Below, piece after piece: positions 29,671 through 41,800 of a stretch of DNA of 64,000 nucleotides. The stretch is from Cladosporium sp. IMV 00045. Lineage: Eukaryota > Ascomycota > Dothideomycetes > Cladosporiales > Cladosporiaceae. The number at the start of each line of letters is the position of its first letter. Within the stretch, counting starts at the first letter, position 1. The DNA is taken from assembly GCA_001931905.2 (NCBI GenBank), contig MSJI02000765.1:1-64000 (forward strand). The letters run 5' to 3'. The notes under the pieces were generated by a model. It was not told where the DNA came from and searched no databases. It saw nothing but the letters and a program-made list of their open reading frames with translations. Position numbers and translations under genes: made by a program.

Positions 29671-31366
29671 TCAACGCGACAAGGCAGTCATGAGTTCATT
29701 CAAGCTCTCTTGGTCTTCTTGCCAGCACTTGGGATAAACCCGCGTATATTCGAGGTGATTTTTCCGCAGAATGGCGTTGCCGTTATAGTAGTCGTCAAGG
29801 CGCGCCCGGGCATGCTCCTCCTCCTCGTCACGAAGCCTCCATTCATCCACACCAGAACCTGATTTTATGCGTCAGCAAGTGTTATTGTGCGAAAGATGAC
29901 GCAAGTTCAACTCGTATGTCCTTTTGAGCCACCGTACTAATGCGCTTCTGGAATGATATTAGATCGGGAGGGAACATACTACGAGAAAGTTAGTTGCTGG
30001 TTTTGTTTGACATTCCAATGAGCACGCACCTTGAGAGAAAACAATACCGCCCAGCGATAAGCTGGAGAGGCAAGCTTTCTGCATCTGCAAAAGCTGATGA
30101 AACCTGGTCATTCCCACAGCAGTAATCCCACGGACCGTGACCAATCGCAAAATGTCTCAAATGAGGCAAGACCGTGCGAAACTTTTCAAAATACTCATGC
30201 CATCGCGATTGGTACACCCAAGTAGTAACGTGACATCGACCCCGGCTAGTGCCTCGTCGGTGATCAAGGATTGGATACCCTTTGGCGTCGAGCTTGTAGT
30301 CGATATCGGCATCGGCGATGATGGGGCAGTTGTCAAGTATGAGCGAGCGAAGCGTGTTTCCATGCGAAAGGATCCAGTCCAGTTGCCAGTCGTGTGTGAA
30401 GGTCATGTGGCCGAGACAGAGGGAGGTGAGCTTAGGGAAGTGAAGACCTCGTAAATCACAGGCTGGGAGATAGCCCCATGGGATCGATCCGTACAGCTTG
30501 AGCTTGGTGAGTCGACCGAAGTCTTGCAATGGTTCAAGCCAATATCTTTGGAGATCCCGAGAATAGAAATCGTGTCGTTCTTGAATGTCGATCGCGTGCT
30601 CAGGGGCAGGTTCGTGTGTTTCTGATGCAATGCATAGATTCAGTGACTCCAATCGAGACAGTACAGCTTTGAAGTCTGGTGATGTCGCAATGTCGACGTT
30701 GACTTTATCTTGTAAGTTGACGATGGACAAAGTACGCAAGTTGCGTACCGGGTGATCAGGATGGTTCAATGCACTCAGGACTTTGCGAAAAAAAGTATCA
30801 CGGTAGTCCATGGATTCTCGAGCATCATCGTTGAAGCCCATGTGGGATTCCGACGGGCCTGAAACTTGGTGATCGTATATGATCTCAATGCAGCGCAGCT
30901 TTGGGAACAATCCAATCGCCTCCAATAGTTTCTTAAAAGCAGCAGAGACTTCACCAGTGCTGTCGATCGCATGATGCTCATCGGCTTCATCATTGTCCCA
31001 CTCTGGATCCTCCTCATCCTCACAATCCCAAGAGGCTACAGGCGTTTCATTTCCGCCTGAATCGCACTCCAGGGACGCTCTGATGGACAGTGAGTAGACG
31101 AGCTGGCTCAGGCGCTGGTCTTCAAGTATATGGCGAAGTTTCTTTGCGCTCTCGTTTGTTGGAAGCAACTAATGGTCAGCGAACAGGCGCGTTGTTGCGA
31201 TATGTTCCAGCTGCTTGCATGTGAGGCGTAAGGCCTTCAGATTCGTCTGTCTAAGATGGGCTGAGGTAGCTTCGATCTCTCCCCAGTCGTCGAGTACATC
31301 CTGGCATCGGATGAGCTGATCGCAACAGAGACCAAGCAGTTCGGAGGGTAGGTCTAGGAGTTGCAT
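29671..31366 (-). pseudogene. F-box protein gene interrupted by an in-frame TAG
   Basis: The minus-strand model has exons 30030-31366, 29938-29978 (41 nt) and 29671-29858; introns are 51 and 79 nt, with CTAAC and CTGAC branch sites. It closes in frame at 522 codons. The N-terminus has an F-box-like segment (LLDLPSELLGLCCDQL), then a leucine-rich body with KLKLYGSIPWGYLP and LPHLRHFAIGHGPWDY. The last exon ends ...DQESLNELMTALSR. Codon 66, at 31169-31171, is TAG, just after RLFADH and before LLPTNES. The frame on both sides is open and coherent, and no intron removes the stop. Options are a recent nonsense allele, stop readthrough, or a sequencing error. Intact, it would be an SCF substrate adaptor. 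Confidence 0.75.
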
Positions 31367-31985
31367 AGCGCAGGCCGAATGATGCTTTGCGTTATCTCAC
31401 ACATTCATCCAGTCAAAGGGGTTCAGTCGTTCGAAGGAGTATGTCGAAGTATTGTTGATGGCTGGCAGCTCTTGAGAGGATCGAGGCGATCGTTCCAATT
31501 CCCTTAGAATTTGCCCGACTTGACTTGGTCGCAATATCACATGCCTTATTCTTACATGTATGTTGCACTCCGTGATGTCTTGGGTTGAATTGTCGGCCTC
31601 AACGTGGCATTGATGGAAGCGACTTCATGTTAGCGCGCATTGGTGGACAGTGACGTAGCCGCTTCTGCCTGCACACTGGACCCGAGAACATGAAACCGTG
31701 AAAGCGAGCATGGTAAAGGTTGGCATCGTCAATCAACTTTGCAACGTATAACAAGTCGTTAAGAAAACGACGAGCTTCTTGATTCGAGCACAAACCTTGC
31801 TGAAACATCATGCACTAGATGAAACTTCTGGAATGGTCTCAGCAATCTTCTCTGTCTGGTCGGACATATTTGTATTAATTAATGGATCGATGTTGGATTT
31901 TTGCAACTCGTCAGGTCTAGAATTTCCATTGCTGCTCAATCATACTATCGAAATCTTAAAAAGTCGACTGGACTTCAACTTCTCA
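31367..31985. other. Intergenic upstream of F-box gene
   Basis: About 620 bases between the start of the F-box gene and the end of the HEXXH protein gene. No supported gene. Confidence 0.5.
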
Positions 31986-33278
31986 TCAGGCGACCTGCGC
32001 ACCAGTCAAAGTGAAGGAGTAGTCCAATCCACGCTGCGCCTCACTGTCCAGGTTGAAAGCGTCGTACAAGAGAAGCTCTTGAGGAGTGTTGGCAACGACC
32101 AAGCTGACCTCGTCCCCTGATGCGACCTCCACCGAGCCCGAGCCGTCAATCACGGTGTACGAGACACCATTTCCAGACGAAACAGCCAAGGTAGCGGTGT
32201 AAGCAGCGTCCGCCGTGATCCCGACGCTGACAGTGCCACCGTTAACAGACAGCGGGATGATGTTAGATCCCATGTATTGCGGCTGTCTTTCAGCAATTAC
32301 ACTGTAGGAACCAGACCCCGAGGACTGCACGTTCTCGTAGTTGATTTGATCCTTGACGCTTTCGAAGACCTCCGAGGCAGAAGCATGGCCGATATCCACA
32401 AACGCCATTCGAGCCCAGTAGCGACCGACAATCTCGGCGACAGAAGTTTCTCCTGCCACACGCTGCAGCGTGTGCAGGGGCGTCTCGTTGCTACCCTCTT
32501 CGTATTGCACCATCATCTGGTGAAGAGTATCCTCGCCCAAATTGGGGAATTCGTCCAGGTTGTTGGTCAAGAATGTTAAGAAAGGCCAAGATTGGTAGTA
32601 GTTGCCGCTGCTTGGAGAGCCGTCGACAATGACCTGGTAAGAGTCTCCAACGACCTTAGGGAGGTCAATCATGGTGTTTTCAGTGGGCTGATTGTGCTTC
32701 TCGCGGGCAGCTGCGCACAGATCGGATGTGCGATACGTATCAGCAATCCAGTTTGCAAACATCTCCCACCATGCACCGGTACGCGTCTGATCGACCCAGG
32801 TACGCTGGTGGTAGTGAAGGGCATGGCCCCACTCGTGGACAGTGACCTCAGCTGCCGTAAGATAATCTTGCTGGACCTCAACATAACCCATGCCTGTGGT
32901 CGCATCGGAGTGCATGACACCAGCAGCATTTTCCAATTGCGCGACCGAATAGACGTTTGTCTTAGTGAAGGATCCATCGTCGCCGTTGAATGACACACCA
33001 GTAGAGCGGAAGTTTAGGTCCCGAACAAAGCACTCAAATGCAGCTTCCAGTTTACCCAGGGCTTCAGTGGCTTCATCACCACTGTTACCGTAAACTCGAA
33101 AGTGCTCAGAGTCCAAGTAAGTGCTACCGCCTGGGCCGATGTTGCTGTTTGCGGTATATTCGTCGGGCTCAGAAGCCTGGCGAGCGACAGGTTGAGCGGC
33201 TGTCAAGGCAGGCCAGCTGCCGGACAGAGCTGGTAGGAGAAAGGAAAGGAATGATGTAGCGAGAGTGAGCGATGCCAT
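31986..33278 (-). CDS. Secreted HEXXH putative metallopeptidase (DUF6055-like)
   Basis: Single exon, 430 residues. The N-terminal hydrophobic stretch (LTLATSFLSFLLPALSG) is a signal peptide, so the protein is probably secreted. The zinc-peptidase signature H148-E-W-G-H152 is followed by E172 in WWEMFANW, a spacing that fits a gluzincin-type third ligand. The region around it (EVTVHEWGHALHYHQ) is tryptophan- and aromatic-rich. The C-terminal 100 residues look like a beta-sandwich, with SVNGGTVSVGITADAAYTA. I relate it to the DUF6055 group found in fungi and some bacteria. Proteolytic activity is inferred from the motif only; the natural substrate is unknown. Confidence 0.78.
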   Translation of the reverse strand: MASLTLATSFLSFLLPALSGSWPALTAAQPVARQASEPDEYTANSNIGPGGSTYLDSEHFRVYGNSGDEATEALGKLEAAFECFVRDLNFRSTGVSFNGDDGSFTKTNVYSVAQLENAAGVMHSDATTGMGYVEVQQDYLTAAEVTVHEWGHALHYHQRTWVDQTRTGAWWEMFANWIADTYRTSDLCAAAREKHNQPTENTMIDLPKVVGDSYQVIVDGSPSSGNYYQSWPFLTFLTNNLDEFPNLGEDTLHQMMVQYEEGSNETPLHTLQRVAGETSVAEIVGRYWARMAFVDIGHASASEVFESVKDQINYENVQSSGSGSYSVIAERQPQYMGSNIIPLSVNGGTVSVGITADAAYTATLAVSSGNGVSYTVIDGSGSVEVASGDEVSLVVANTPQELLLYDAFNLDSEAQRGLDYSFTLTGAQVA

Positions 33279-34764
33279 GGCAGCGATTCTGATTTAGAGA
33301 TTGAATGGCGAAGAAAGTCCAAAATGAGATGCAAGAAACAATAGGGCGACAGCACCAGGCTGGAGAGTTGAGAATCGGGGTATAAGAGAATGAGAGGTTG
33401 ATTTATCCTTACGGCTCTCCAGTCAGATTGCCTCATCTTATAGATAGTGGACGGGGGTGGCCCATACATGAACCAGAACATGATGCTTCGATACGTGCGA
33501 ACGCAACCCTGACTCCAAGGGCGAACTAATCACTGTTTCGTGCTTCGGCATGAGCGAAAGTGGGAGATGCACCGCACGTGGAATTGGCATCAGTGGTTGG
33601 TGTAAGGATGTTGCGCTCGGCCCCTGATCTACGTTTGGATTAGCAAAATCAACCCAAAACACTAGGGCTGGTTTAACAGAGGGACCATGAAGCGCCAAGA
33701 TGGTTCGTTATTTTCAAGCATCAATCTATTGTTCGAGGGCTACATATGTGAACATACTTCGCCATATTCATAATCGAAACGACTTTGTTTGGCTTGGCTG
33801 TGCCCTTTTCCTGGGCGTTCGAATTCCGACTATTATAATTGTTGTGAAAACTGCGGATCAAGTAGTCGAAACGCTGCGCTGACGGTATTTATCTCGGCAT
33901 ACAGCTTTGTGTGGCTAAACCAGTGTGTCAACTGAGACACTTTTAGAACTACATGATTCTTCAGTCGTGTATGAGTTTTGCCAGGCATTAGCGTCTTACG
34001 AACGAGGACCTCAATGTGCCAAGGAGGAGTTGGATCGTCATTGATTAACTCGATCGCGCTCAGGCAAGCTGGCTTTGGATTGAGTGTTACTGCCTTCTTC
34101 TATGACTTTTTCGTCCCTTGCCGAAAATCACCACTTTACATGATGATGCTATATCGGCGGCCTGGGCTTTCTCAGGGATGAGCGAAGATGACTCTCGACC
34201 CAAGCGATCGATTTCGACATGGCCACCAATGTCTTGTCTTGTCTCAAAGTAAACAGCGATTCCAAAAGCAGAAGGAGCATCATGCTCAGATCTGGTCATT
34301 GATACTCTGAATTGATGGCGGTATTGAGAAGGTGGATGCGGTGCAATCCGTAAACCATGGTCAGGCTCGATTGTTCCTTTTGAAATCTCAACATTGAAAG
34401 TAGTATTGAGCGTTCATCAAAGCTCATGGTTTAAGGAGTCCTGAGTGTATTGCAAAAGGCGGCCTGTTCCTTTCTTTTGTTTGTCATTCAACAATGTTCT
34501 ATCACTGTAGAAGGCGGCTTTTTCGACAAGCGTATGACATGCGTGCTTTTTGAACGGGTCGATCTCCAGTTGCGATATCTTGAGTCTGTCTGTCGTGCAT
34601 AGAATGCGATGCTGCAACAAGAAGCGCCGGCGCTGAAGGTTGCCAGGGATAGATGGTAACATTACCGTCGTCGCATTGCCTTCTCAGGCCAGGATCAGCC
34701 GCCCTAGTGTATGGTACATTTGAGGTATCTTACAGTATATTGGTTTAGACAGAAGTTCCATCAT
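33279..34764. other. Intergenic, 1.5 kb, with a possible gene relic
   Basis: The part next to 33278 is the promoter of the HEXXH protein gene. Minus-strand sequence 34087-34662 stays open except for two adjacent TGA codons at 34414-34419 and may be an eroded gene (see findings). Nothing else recognised. Confidence 0.4.
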
Positions 34765-35459
34765 TTACCATGGCTTCCACCACGACTTGCCCTCGCCGCC
34801 GCTCTTCGCTTGCTGTGCGTCGCTTAAGGCAGCGAATTGTGCGTCTTGTTCCTGCTCCTTCGCCTTTCTCCTCTCTTCCCGTACCTTGTCTCTTCTCGCT
34901 TCCCGAGCCTTCTTCTCCATATCCTTTCTGCTGAGAATCTCCATCGCACGGGTCATGCCTTCCTTTTCCATTTGGCGCTTGTACTGGCAGTATTGGTACA
35001 TGCCGACGGAACCGAGGACCCACGCACCGACGGCCCAATTGCAGGCTGTCCAGATTTTGGCTGGAGGAAGCTAATGTTAGTTACGGCACTTAATAAGACG
35101 GCCGGTCCAGGTCCAGACTGAAACATACCACCAAAGAGTGCCCTGACACCGCCAATGCCAAATCCAGATCCAATACCAGTCATCAATGAGTCTCGCACGC
35201 AAGGCTTCCTGTGGATCTCGGAGAAGTCCTCCATCTTGATCGATTCAATCGCATCGCCAAGGCCAATATCTTTTGTCTGTCCACCAGCAGTGTTCTCAGT
35301 GCCGCCCGCCAGCATGTTTGCATTTTGTGGCGGTTGATAGCTTTGTGCCTTGCCGTCTTGCCATTGTGAGCCAGTGAACGCCTTTTGCGAGGGATCGACG
35401 GTGAGGGCCTCGCGGCTGAGATCTTCCTTAACGGTTGAGTTCCGTGTGTCGTCGGCCAT
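34765..35459 (-). CDS. COX20: Cytochrome c oxidase assembly protein COX20
   Basis: Two exons on the minus strand, 35129-35459 and 34765-35060, give 208 residues; the 68-nt intron has a gtatgt donor and a CTAAC branch site. After a hydrophilic N-terminus come the two short membrane helices of the family: CVRDSLMTGIGSGFGIGGVR and, across the splice junction, KIWTACNWAVGAWVLGSVG followed by MYQYCQYKRQMEKEGM. A long Lys/Arg/Glu-rich helix ends in SWWKPW. COX20 is a mitochondrial inner-membrane chaperone of the Cox2 subunit. The N-terminal 100 residues are longer than in yeast. Divergent from POL2. Confidence 0.88.
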
Positions 35460-35834
35460 GTTGTGTAGTTGGTGTTATTGAGTAACAACCTATAGGACTT
35501 CGCGATCCTCTACTAGAGAGCAGTGCTGATGTCAGTCGACTAGACTTTTGGAGGGCAGCCTGAGTTCAGCCTCAGGCTTCAACTAGCTCGAAAAGCCATT
35601 AACGCGCTCCGCGTTTACTGCGCGCGTCGTGCATGTGTTTCTCGAGAAGCGGCGGCACCAGTTACTTTCAACTCCCTCATTTCGTCCCATTGCGCTCTCG
35701 TTCACTCAACAATTGATGTTCACATGATACCCAACAAGCATTTCCTTTTCTGATTGGACGCATTCGGCGAGCGACATGCTCTTTTAAATCATACAATACC
35801 CACTTGGCCCTAAATCGGCCGGTAAATACACAAG
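35460..35834. promoter_or_regulatory. Short bidirectional promoter, COX20 / POL2
   Basis: 375 bases separate the two start codons. The middle has a CG-rich stretch (AACGCGCTCCGCG, GCGCGCGTCG) but no exact MluI cell-cycle box (ACGCGT). Confidence 0.5.
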
Positions 35835-38800
35835 ATGCCTGTCAAGAGGAACGAAGGCAAGAGCCGCTTCAGCAAAACAAGCACACTTCACTCAGGAGGC
35901 CGAAGGACAAAGACAATCGATGCCGGCTCATTACGATCCACAGAAGCGACCGCGCAAAATGAGCGCCTCGAGGCGACAAGGCTCGCACACAAGATCGACC
36001 AGAACCAGGGCTTCGAGCGCTTTGAGGCGGGAAAGAAGCGTGCAGGATGGCTTATCAACATGCACAGCACAAGTTTGGAGGATTCAAAGATACCCGGGGG
36101 CCGCGCAGCGGTCGACTACTACTTCATTGACGATGACGGAGGCACGTTCAAAGCGAGCGTGGAATACCACCCCTACTTCATGATTGCTGTAAAGAAGGGC
36201 AAAGAGGCAGAAGTCGAGGAATGGGTGAAGAGAAGCTGCGAGGGGCTGGTGAAATCAGTGGACCGACTGGAAAAGGAGGATCTCAAGATGCCGAACCATT
36301 TGCTTGGGTACCGACGACATTTCTTGAAACTCAGCTTCATTAATGTCACAGACCTTCTAGCCGTACGAAGGGTGATCAGTCCAATCGCTGAGAAGAATAA
36401 GAGCAAGGTTTCTGCAATGGACATGTACGCCGAGGTTGCAAGCGCTAATGCCGGGTTTGATCTTTTCGACGAGGAGACTGACCGAAGGCCAACAGCTATT
36501 GCTGACGCAAGCGACTACATTGTTGACATCAGAGAATATGACGTGCCCTACCACGTCCGAGTCGCCATTGATCTGGACATCCGAGTAGGAAAGTGGTACG
36601 AGGTTGAGTCAAAACATGGCCGGATCAATCTGAGCTGTATCGAGGAACGTCTCCAGCGCGCAGATCCTGTGGTTCTGGCCTTCGACATCGAGACAACTAA
36701 ACTACCGCTTAAATTTCCGGATTCTTCAATCGATCAAGTCATGATGATCTCTTTCATGGTCGACGGACAAGGCTTTCTGATCACAAATCGAGAGATTGTT
36801 AGCGAAGACATCCATGATTTCGATTACACGCCCAAACCGGAATTCGAAGGACCTTTTGTCATTTTCAACGAGGAAAACGAGGAGGCTGTGATTGAACGAT
36901 TCTTTGCTTTTGTCAAAGAAGCCAAGCCTACCATCATCGCAACGTACAACGGTGACTTCTTCGATTGGCCGTTCGTAGAAGCCCGAGCTAGCGTGCATGG
37001 AATCGATATGTACGCAGAGATTGGGTTCAGGAAGAACAGTGACGACATTTATCAATCAACTCATTGCGCTCATATGGATGCCTTTGCCTGGGTCACTCGC
37101 GATAGTTACCTACCACAAGGATCAAGAGGCTTGAAAGCTGTCACAGTCGCAAAGCTGGGATACGACCCCGATGAGCTGGACCCAGAACTGATGACACCTT
37201 ACGCCGCCGAGAGACCGCAAGTTCTGGCTGAATATTCGGTATCAGATGCTGTTGCGACCTACTATCTGTACATGAAATACGTCCACCCCTTCATCTTCTC
37301 GCTTTGTACGATCATTCCGTTTGGTCCGGATGATGTGTTGCGGAAGGGTACTGGTACGCTGTGTGAAACCTTGTTAATGGTGCAAGCATACCAGAAGGAG
37401 ATCATTCTGCCGAACAAGTACGTGCAGCCTCGGGAGGCCTTCTGGGAAGGGCATTTACTGGAATCTGAGACCTACGTTGGTGGTCACGTTGAAAGTATCG
37501 AGGCCGGCGTCTTTCGCAGCGACATCCCGTGCAATTTCGCCGTTGATCCTACTGCGATCGATGAACTTCTTAATGACCTGGACGATGCCCTCAAATTTAG
37601 CATTACCGTGGAAGAGAAGAAGTCAATGGACGACATTGAGGACTACGAAGAGACGAAAGCACAAATCGTCGACCGACTTATGCAATTGAAAAACACCCCA
37701 AACCGCAATGAGCGGCCTTCGATCTACCACTTAGACGTCGCGTCCATGTATCCTAACATCATGACCACAAATCGACTGCAGCCTGACAGTATGATCGACG
37801 AGTCCGTCTGCGCAGCCTGTGACTTCAACCGACCTGGCAAGACTTGCGATAGGCGAATGCCATGGGCATGGCGAGGCGAATTCTTGCCGGCGAAGCGTGA
37901 CGAATACAATATGATTCGACATGCTTTGGAAAACGAAAAGTTCCCTGCAAAATATGCCGGTGGGATCTCGCGAGCATTCCAAGACCTGACTCTGGATGAG
38001 CAGACCGGCCATGTCAAGAAGCGTTTAACGGACTACAGCAAAAAGATCTACCACAAAATCCACGACGCCAAAACCATCGAGCGTGAGGCGATCATTTGCC
38101 AAAGGGAGAACCCCTTTTACATCGATACCGTGAAGGATTTCCGAGACAGGCGATACGACTATAAGGGAAAACAAAAAGTCTGGAAGAACAAGACTTCGGA
38201 TCTTGAGAAGAGTGGCGCTAGTCAAGTCGAGGTTGAAGAGGCAAAGAAGATGATCGTACTTTTCGACTCTCTGCAACTGGCCCATAAGGTCATTCTCAAC
38301 TCTTTCTACGGCTACGTGATGCGCAAGGGTTCACGATGGTACTCTCTGGAGATGGCAGGTGTGACTTGTTTGACAGGCGCTCGCATCATCCAGATGGCTC
38401 GCCAGATCGTTGAGCGCATCGGTCGACCTCTGGAACTGGATACTGATGGTATTTGGTGTATCTTGCCGGCCACGTTCCCAGAAAACTTCAGCTTCAAGTT
38501 GAAAAACGGCAAGAAACTCACAGTCGCATACCCCTGTGTCATGTTGAACCACCTGGTGCACAGAAACTTCACCAACCACCAATACCAGACTCTCGTGGAT
38601 AAGAACACCTTCAAGTATGAAACTCACAGCGACAACACCATCTTTTTCGAAGTCGACGGCCCTTATAAAGCTATGATCCTTCCCACGTCAAAGGAGGAAG
38701 ACAAAAACTTGAAGAAACGCTATGCAGTCTTCAACGATGACGGCTCGCTAGCTGAATTGAAGGGCTTCGAGATCAAGCGACGTGGAGAACTTAAGCTCAT

Positions 38801-41800
38801 CAAAATCTTTCAACAGCAGATCTTCAAGTTCTTTTTAGACGGCTCAACGCTCGCCGATGTCTACGGGTCGGTCGCAAAGGTTGCTAACAAGTGGCTTGAC
38901 GTTCTTTACGGTCGTGGTTCCACGCTGGTTGACGAAGAGCTGATCGAGCTCATTTGTGAGAACAAGAGTATGACTAAGACGTTGGAAGAGTATGGCGCTC
39001 AGAAGTCGACAGCTATCACCACTGCCAAACGCCTTGCGGAGTTCCTGGGCGACCAGATGATCAAGGACAAGGGCTTGAACTGCAAATACATCATTGCTTC
39101 TCGGCCACGTAATTCTCCTGTCACCGATCGCGCTATCCCAGTCACAATTTTTTCGGCTGAGGAATCGGTCAAACGCCACTACCTTCGCAAGTGGCTAAGG
39201 GAGGACCCCGGCGACATGGATCCAAGGACCGTCATCGATTGGGAGTATTATCTTGAGCGCCTGAACTCACAAATCCAGAAGCTCATCACCATTCCGGCTG
39301 CTCTGCAGAAGGTGACCAATCCGGTACCTCGTGTGCCTCACCCGGACTGGTTGAACCGCAGGATTCGCACCAAGGAAGATGTCTTCAAGCAAAAGAAGAT
39401 GACGGACCTATTCACCAAAAAGCCCCTGGAAGAGCTGAATGCGAACAGCGTCAATCCCAGAGCAGCTGGCGGTGACCTTGAGGATTTTGGCACCATGGCA
39501 ATGTCAAAGATCAGGCCTGCGATGACGGCGAAGAATGCACAGAAACGGAAAGAGCGCGAAAACGAGGCGGCTCCACCAGTCAACCCTTATGACGCCCTTC
39601 CCGCCATCATGCCAAACATCTCAACGGACTACAAGGGCTGGTTGAAATACCAGAAACAAAAGTGGAAGATCCAAAAGGCGGCTCGCCAGCGTCGTCGACA
39701 GCTGTTTGGCGAGAAGCGACAAGATGCTACCGATGCGATTGGCACGTTCTTTCGACAGCAAGCTGAACTTGTGTATACGGCCGATTGGCAGGTTCTGCAA
39801 CTACGCGAGACTGAGACACCAGGCGAAGTCAGCGCGTTTGTCCTTATCGACCAAAAAGTGCATCAACTCAAGGTCATCGTTCCTCGTCAGGTCTTCCTGA
39901 ACCTGAAAGAGGACGACATGCCTGATGTGTCCGTTGATGGCGTCGAAGCCGAGAAGGTCACGAACTGGACACTACCAAACGGCCACCCTTCGAAGCACCT
40001 TTTCAAACTCACCATGAGCGAGCAAACCTACGTCCAGGAGAGTGAGAAGCTCTCCATGCTTTTCACTCACCATAGTATCGAAGGTGTCTACGAAACCCAA
40101 GTCCCCCTCAACCTCCGTGCCATGCTCGACCTAGGTTGCTCCTGCACCTTTGACGAGACCCAGGCCGGTGTGCTCGGCAGAGGACTCGAACAGGGTTTCG
40201 ATCTCTCATCTCTTCGGACCGTGCCGCCCAAGAAACCCTACATGAGGAACGCCAACATCAGCTACTTGGCTCTCTACCACATCAGTGCTGGGGAACGACA
40301 GATCTATGCTCTGATCTCTTCGACAAAGCCAGAGGCGCAGATCATCGTTCTCAACCGTGCGAGAAACGAACAAGGCATGCCGAATATCGATCGTATCTAC
40401 GAAGAGTCCCTAGGAAGGACCCTCGAGCAAGCTCGACTCGAGGAGGCTGAGGGTAGGCCATGGCAATCCACTATCGAATACCAAGAGAGTCTACGCTTCA
40501 AGACGACTCAGGTCACCACCCAGCGTCGAGCCCACCAGGAACTCGCAGACGCCATCAAGAAGCTCCAAAGGGAAGAGACTCGCCCAGTTATGCTTGTCGT
40601 ACAGTCGCCCACAGCTCAAATGCTTGTACAGGACGTCCCACAGCTACAGACAATGCCAATGCTGCAGCTGCGCAACGAGGAAACGGATAGACAGCTACCT
40701 CCTCTCGGGTGGCAGTCCTTCATCGCCAAGAGATTGGTAGATCACTATCTTGACCTGGGTTCAGCGGTTGAGCAGCTTGTGGCCTTCTCACGCTATGGAA
40801 ATGTACCCTTGTGCAATCTCGAGCGTGATGACCCACGGTTCCTCATCGACATCACCTACGCCAGGCGCCTGCGAAAAGAGCGCGTAGTGCTTTGGTGGTC
40901 TCAGAACGCTCGACCAGATCACGCTGGCTATGAGAAAGACGACGTGCTTGGTGGGATGGATGTTATCGAGATGCCCGCTATGAACAATCCGGGCACGTAC
41001 TCCTCTGTTTGCATTGATTTGTCGGTCAAGAACTTGGCAATCAACACCATTCTATGCGCTGCAGTTCTGAACGATACCGAAGGCGCCGATCCAATTGGGG
41101 TCTCCGGAGCTGGCGCACAAGAAGATGCTCTTGACGAGTCGGCACAAAACTTCCATTCCGAGAACGCTTTCGCGACTGCAGGCATCAATGCCCTTCGAGA
41201 GATGGTTCGCGCATGGTGGCAAGAAGCCTGCGTTGACAAGGGCAACAAGATGGCAGACATCTTGGTGCAGCATCTCGTCCGCTGGGTCGAAAGCCCGAGA
41301 TCTCATCTTTACGACCGCAACCTGCACTATTACGTGCAGATGATGTCTCGCAAGGCGTTCCAGCAATTGATGGGAGAGTTCCGCAGAGTGGGATCTCACA
41401 TTGTCTTCGCCAACGCGGGCCGTTTGATGCTGCAGACTTCAAAGGCTGAGGTTGGCAATGCCTACGCTTACAGCCAATACATCCTCAAGACGATTCGCAC
41501 GAAGCCTGCCTTTCACTTTTTGGATCTCGACATCACGGAATACTGGGACTATCTCGCATGGTACGATGAATTTAATTACGGTGGCAAGGGTTGTGCGGAA
41601 GTCGTCGAAGCGGAAAACCAATCGCTTGACATGATCATGCACTGGCAGATGGCGACCTTCTTACCGCCAATTCTGCAGCCAGCTTTCAACGACAGAGTCG
41701 TCGAGTACATTGAACTCATGCATCAGCGAAAGCACTCGGCAGGCCAGATCAATGGCACCCCTCGACCGACCCAGCTGCCTATCCATGCATCGGTGTTTAA

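Noticed and set aside
31599..31811. 70-codon minus-strand frame with a faint kinase-loop look
   Set aside because: No DFG or other kinase motifs, no flanking exons; too short to support.
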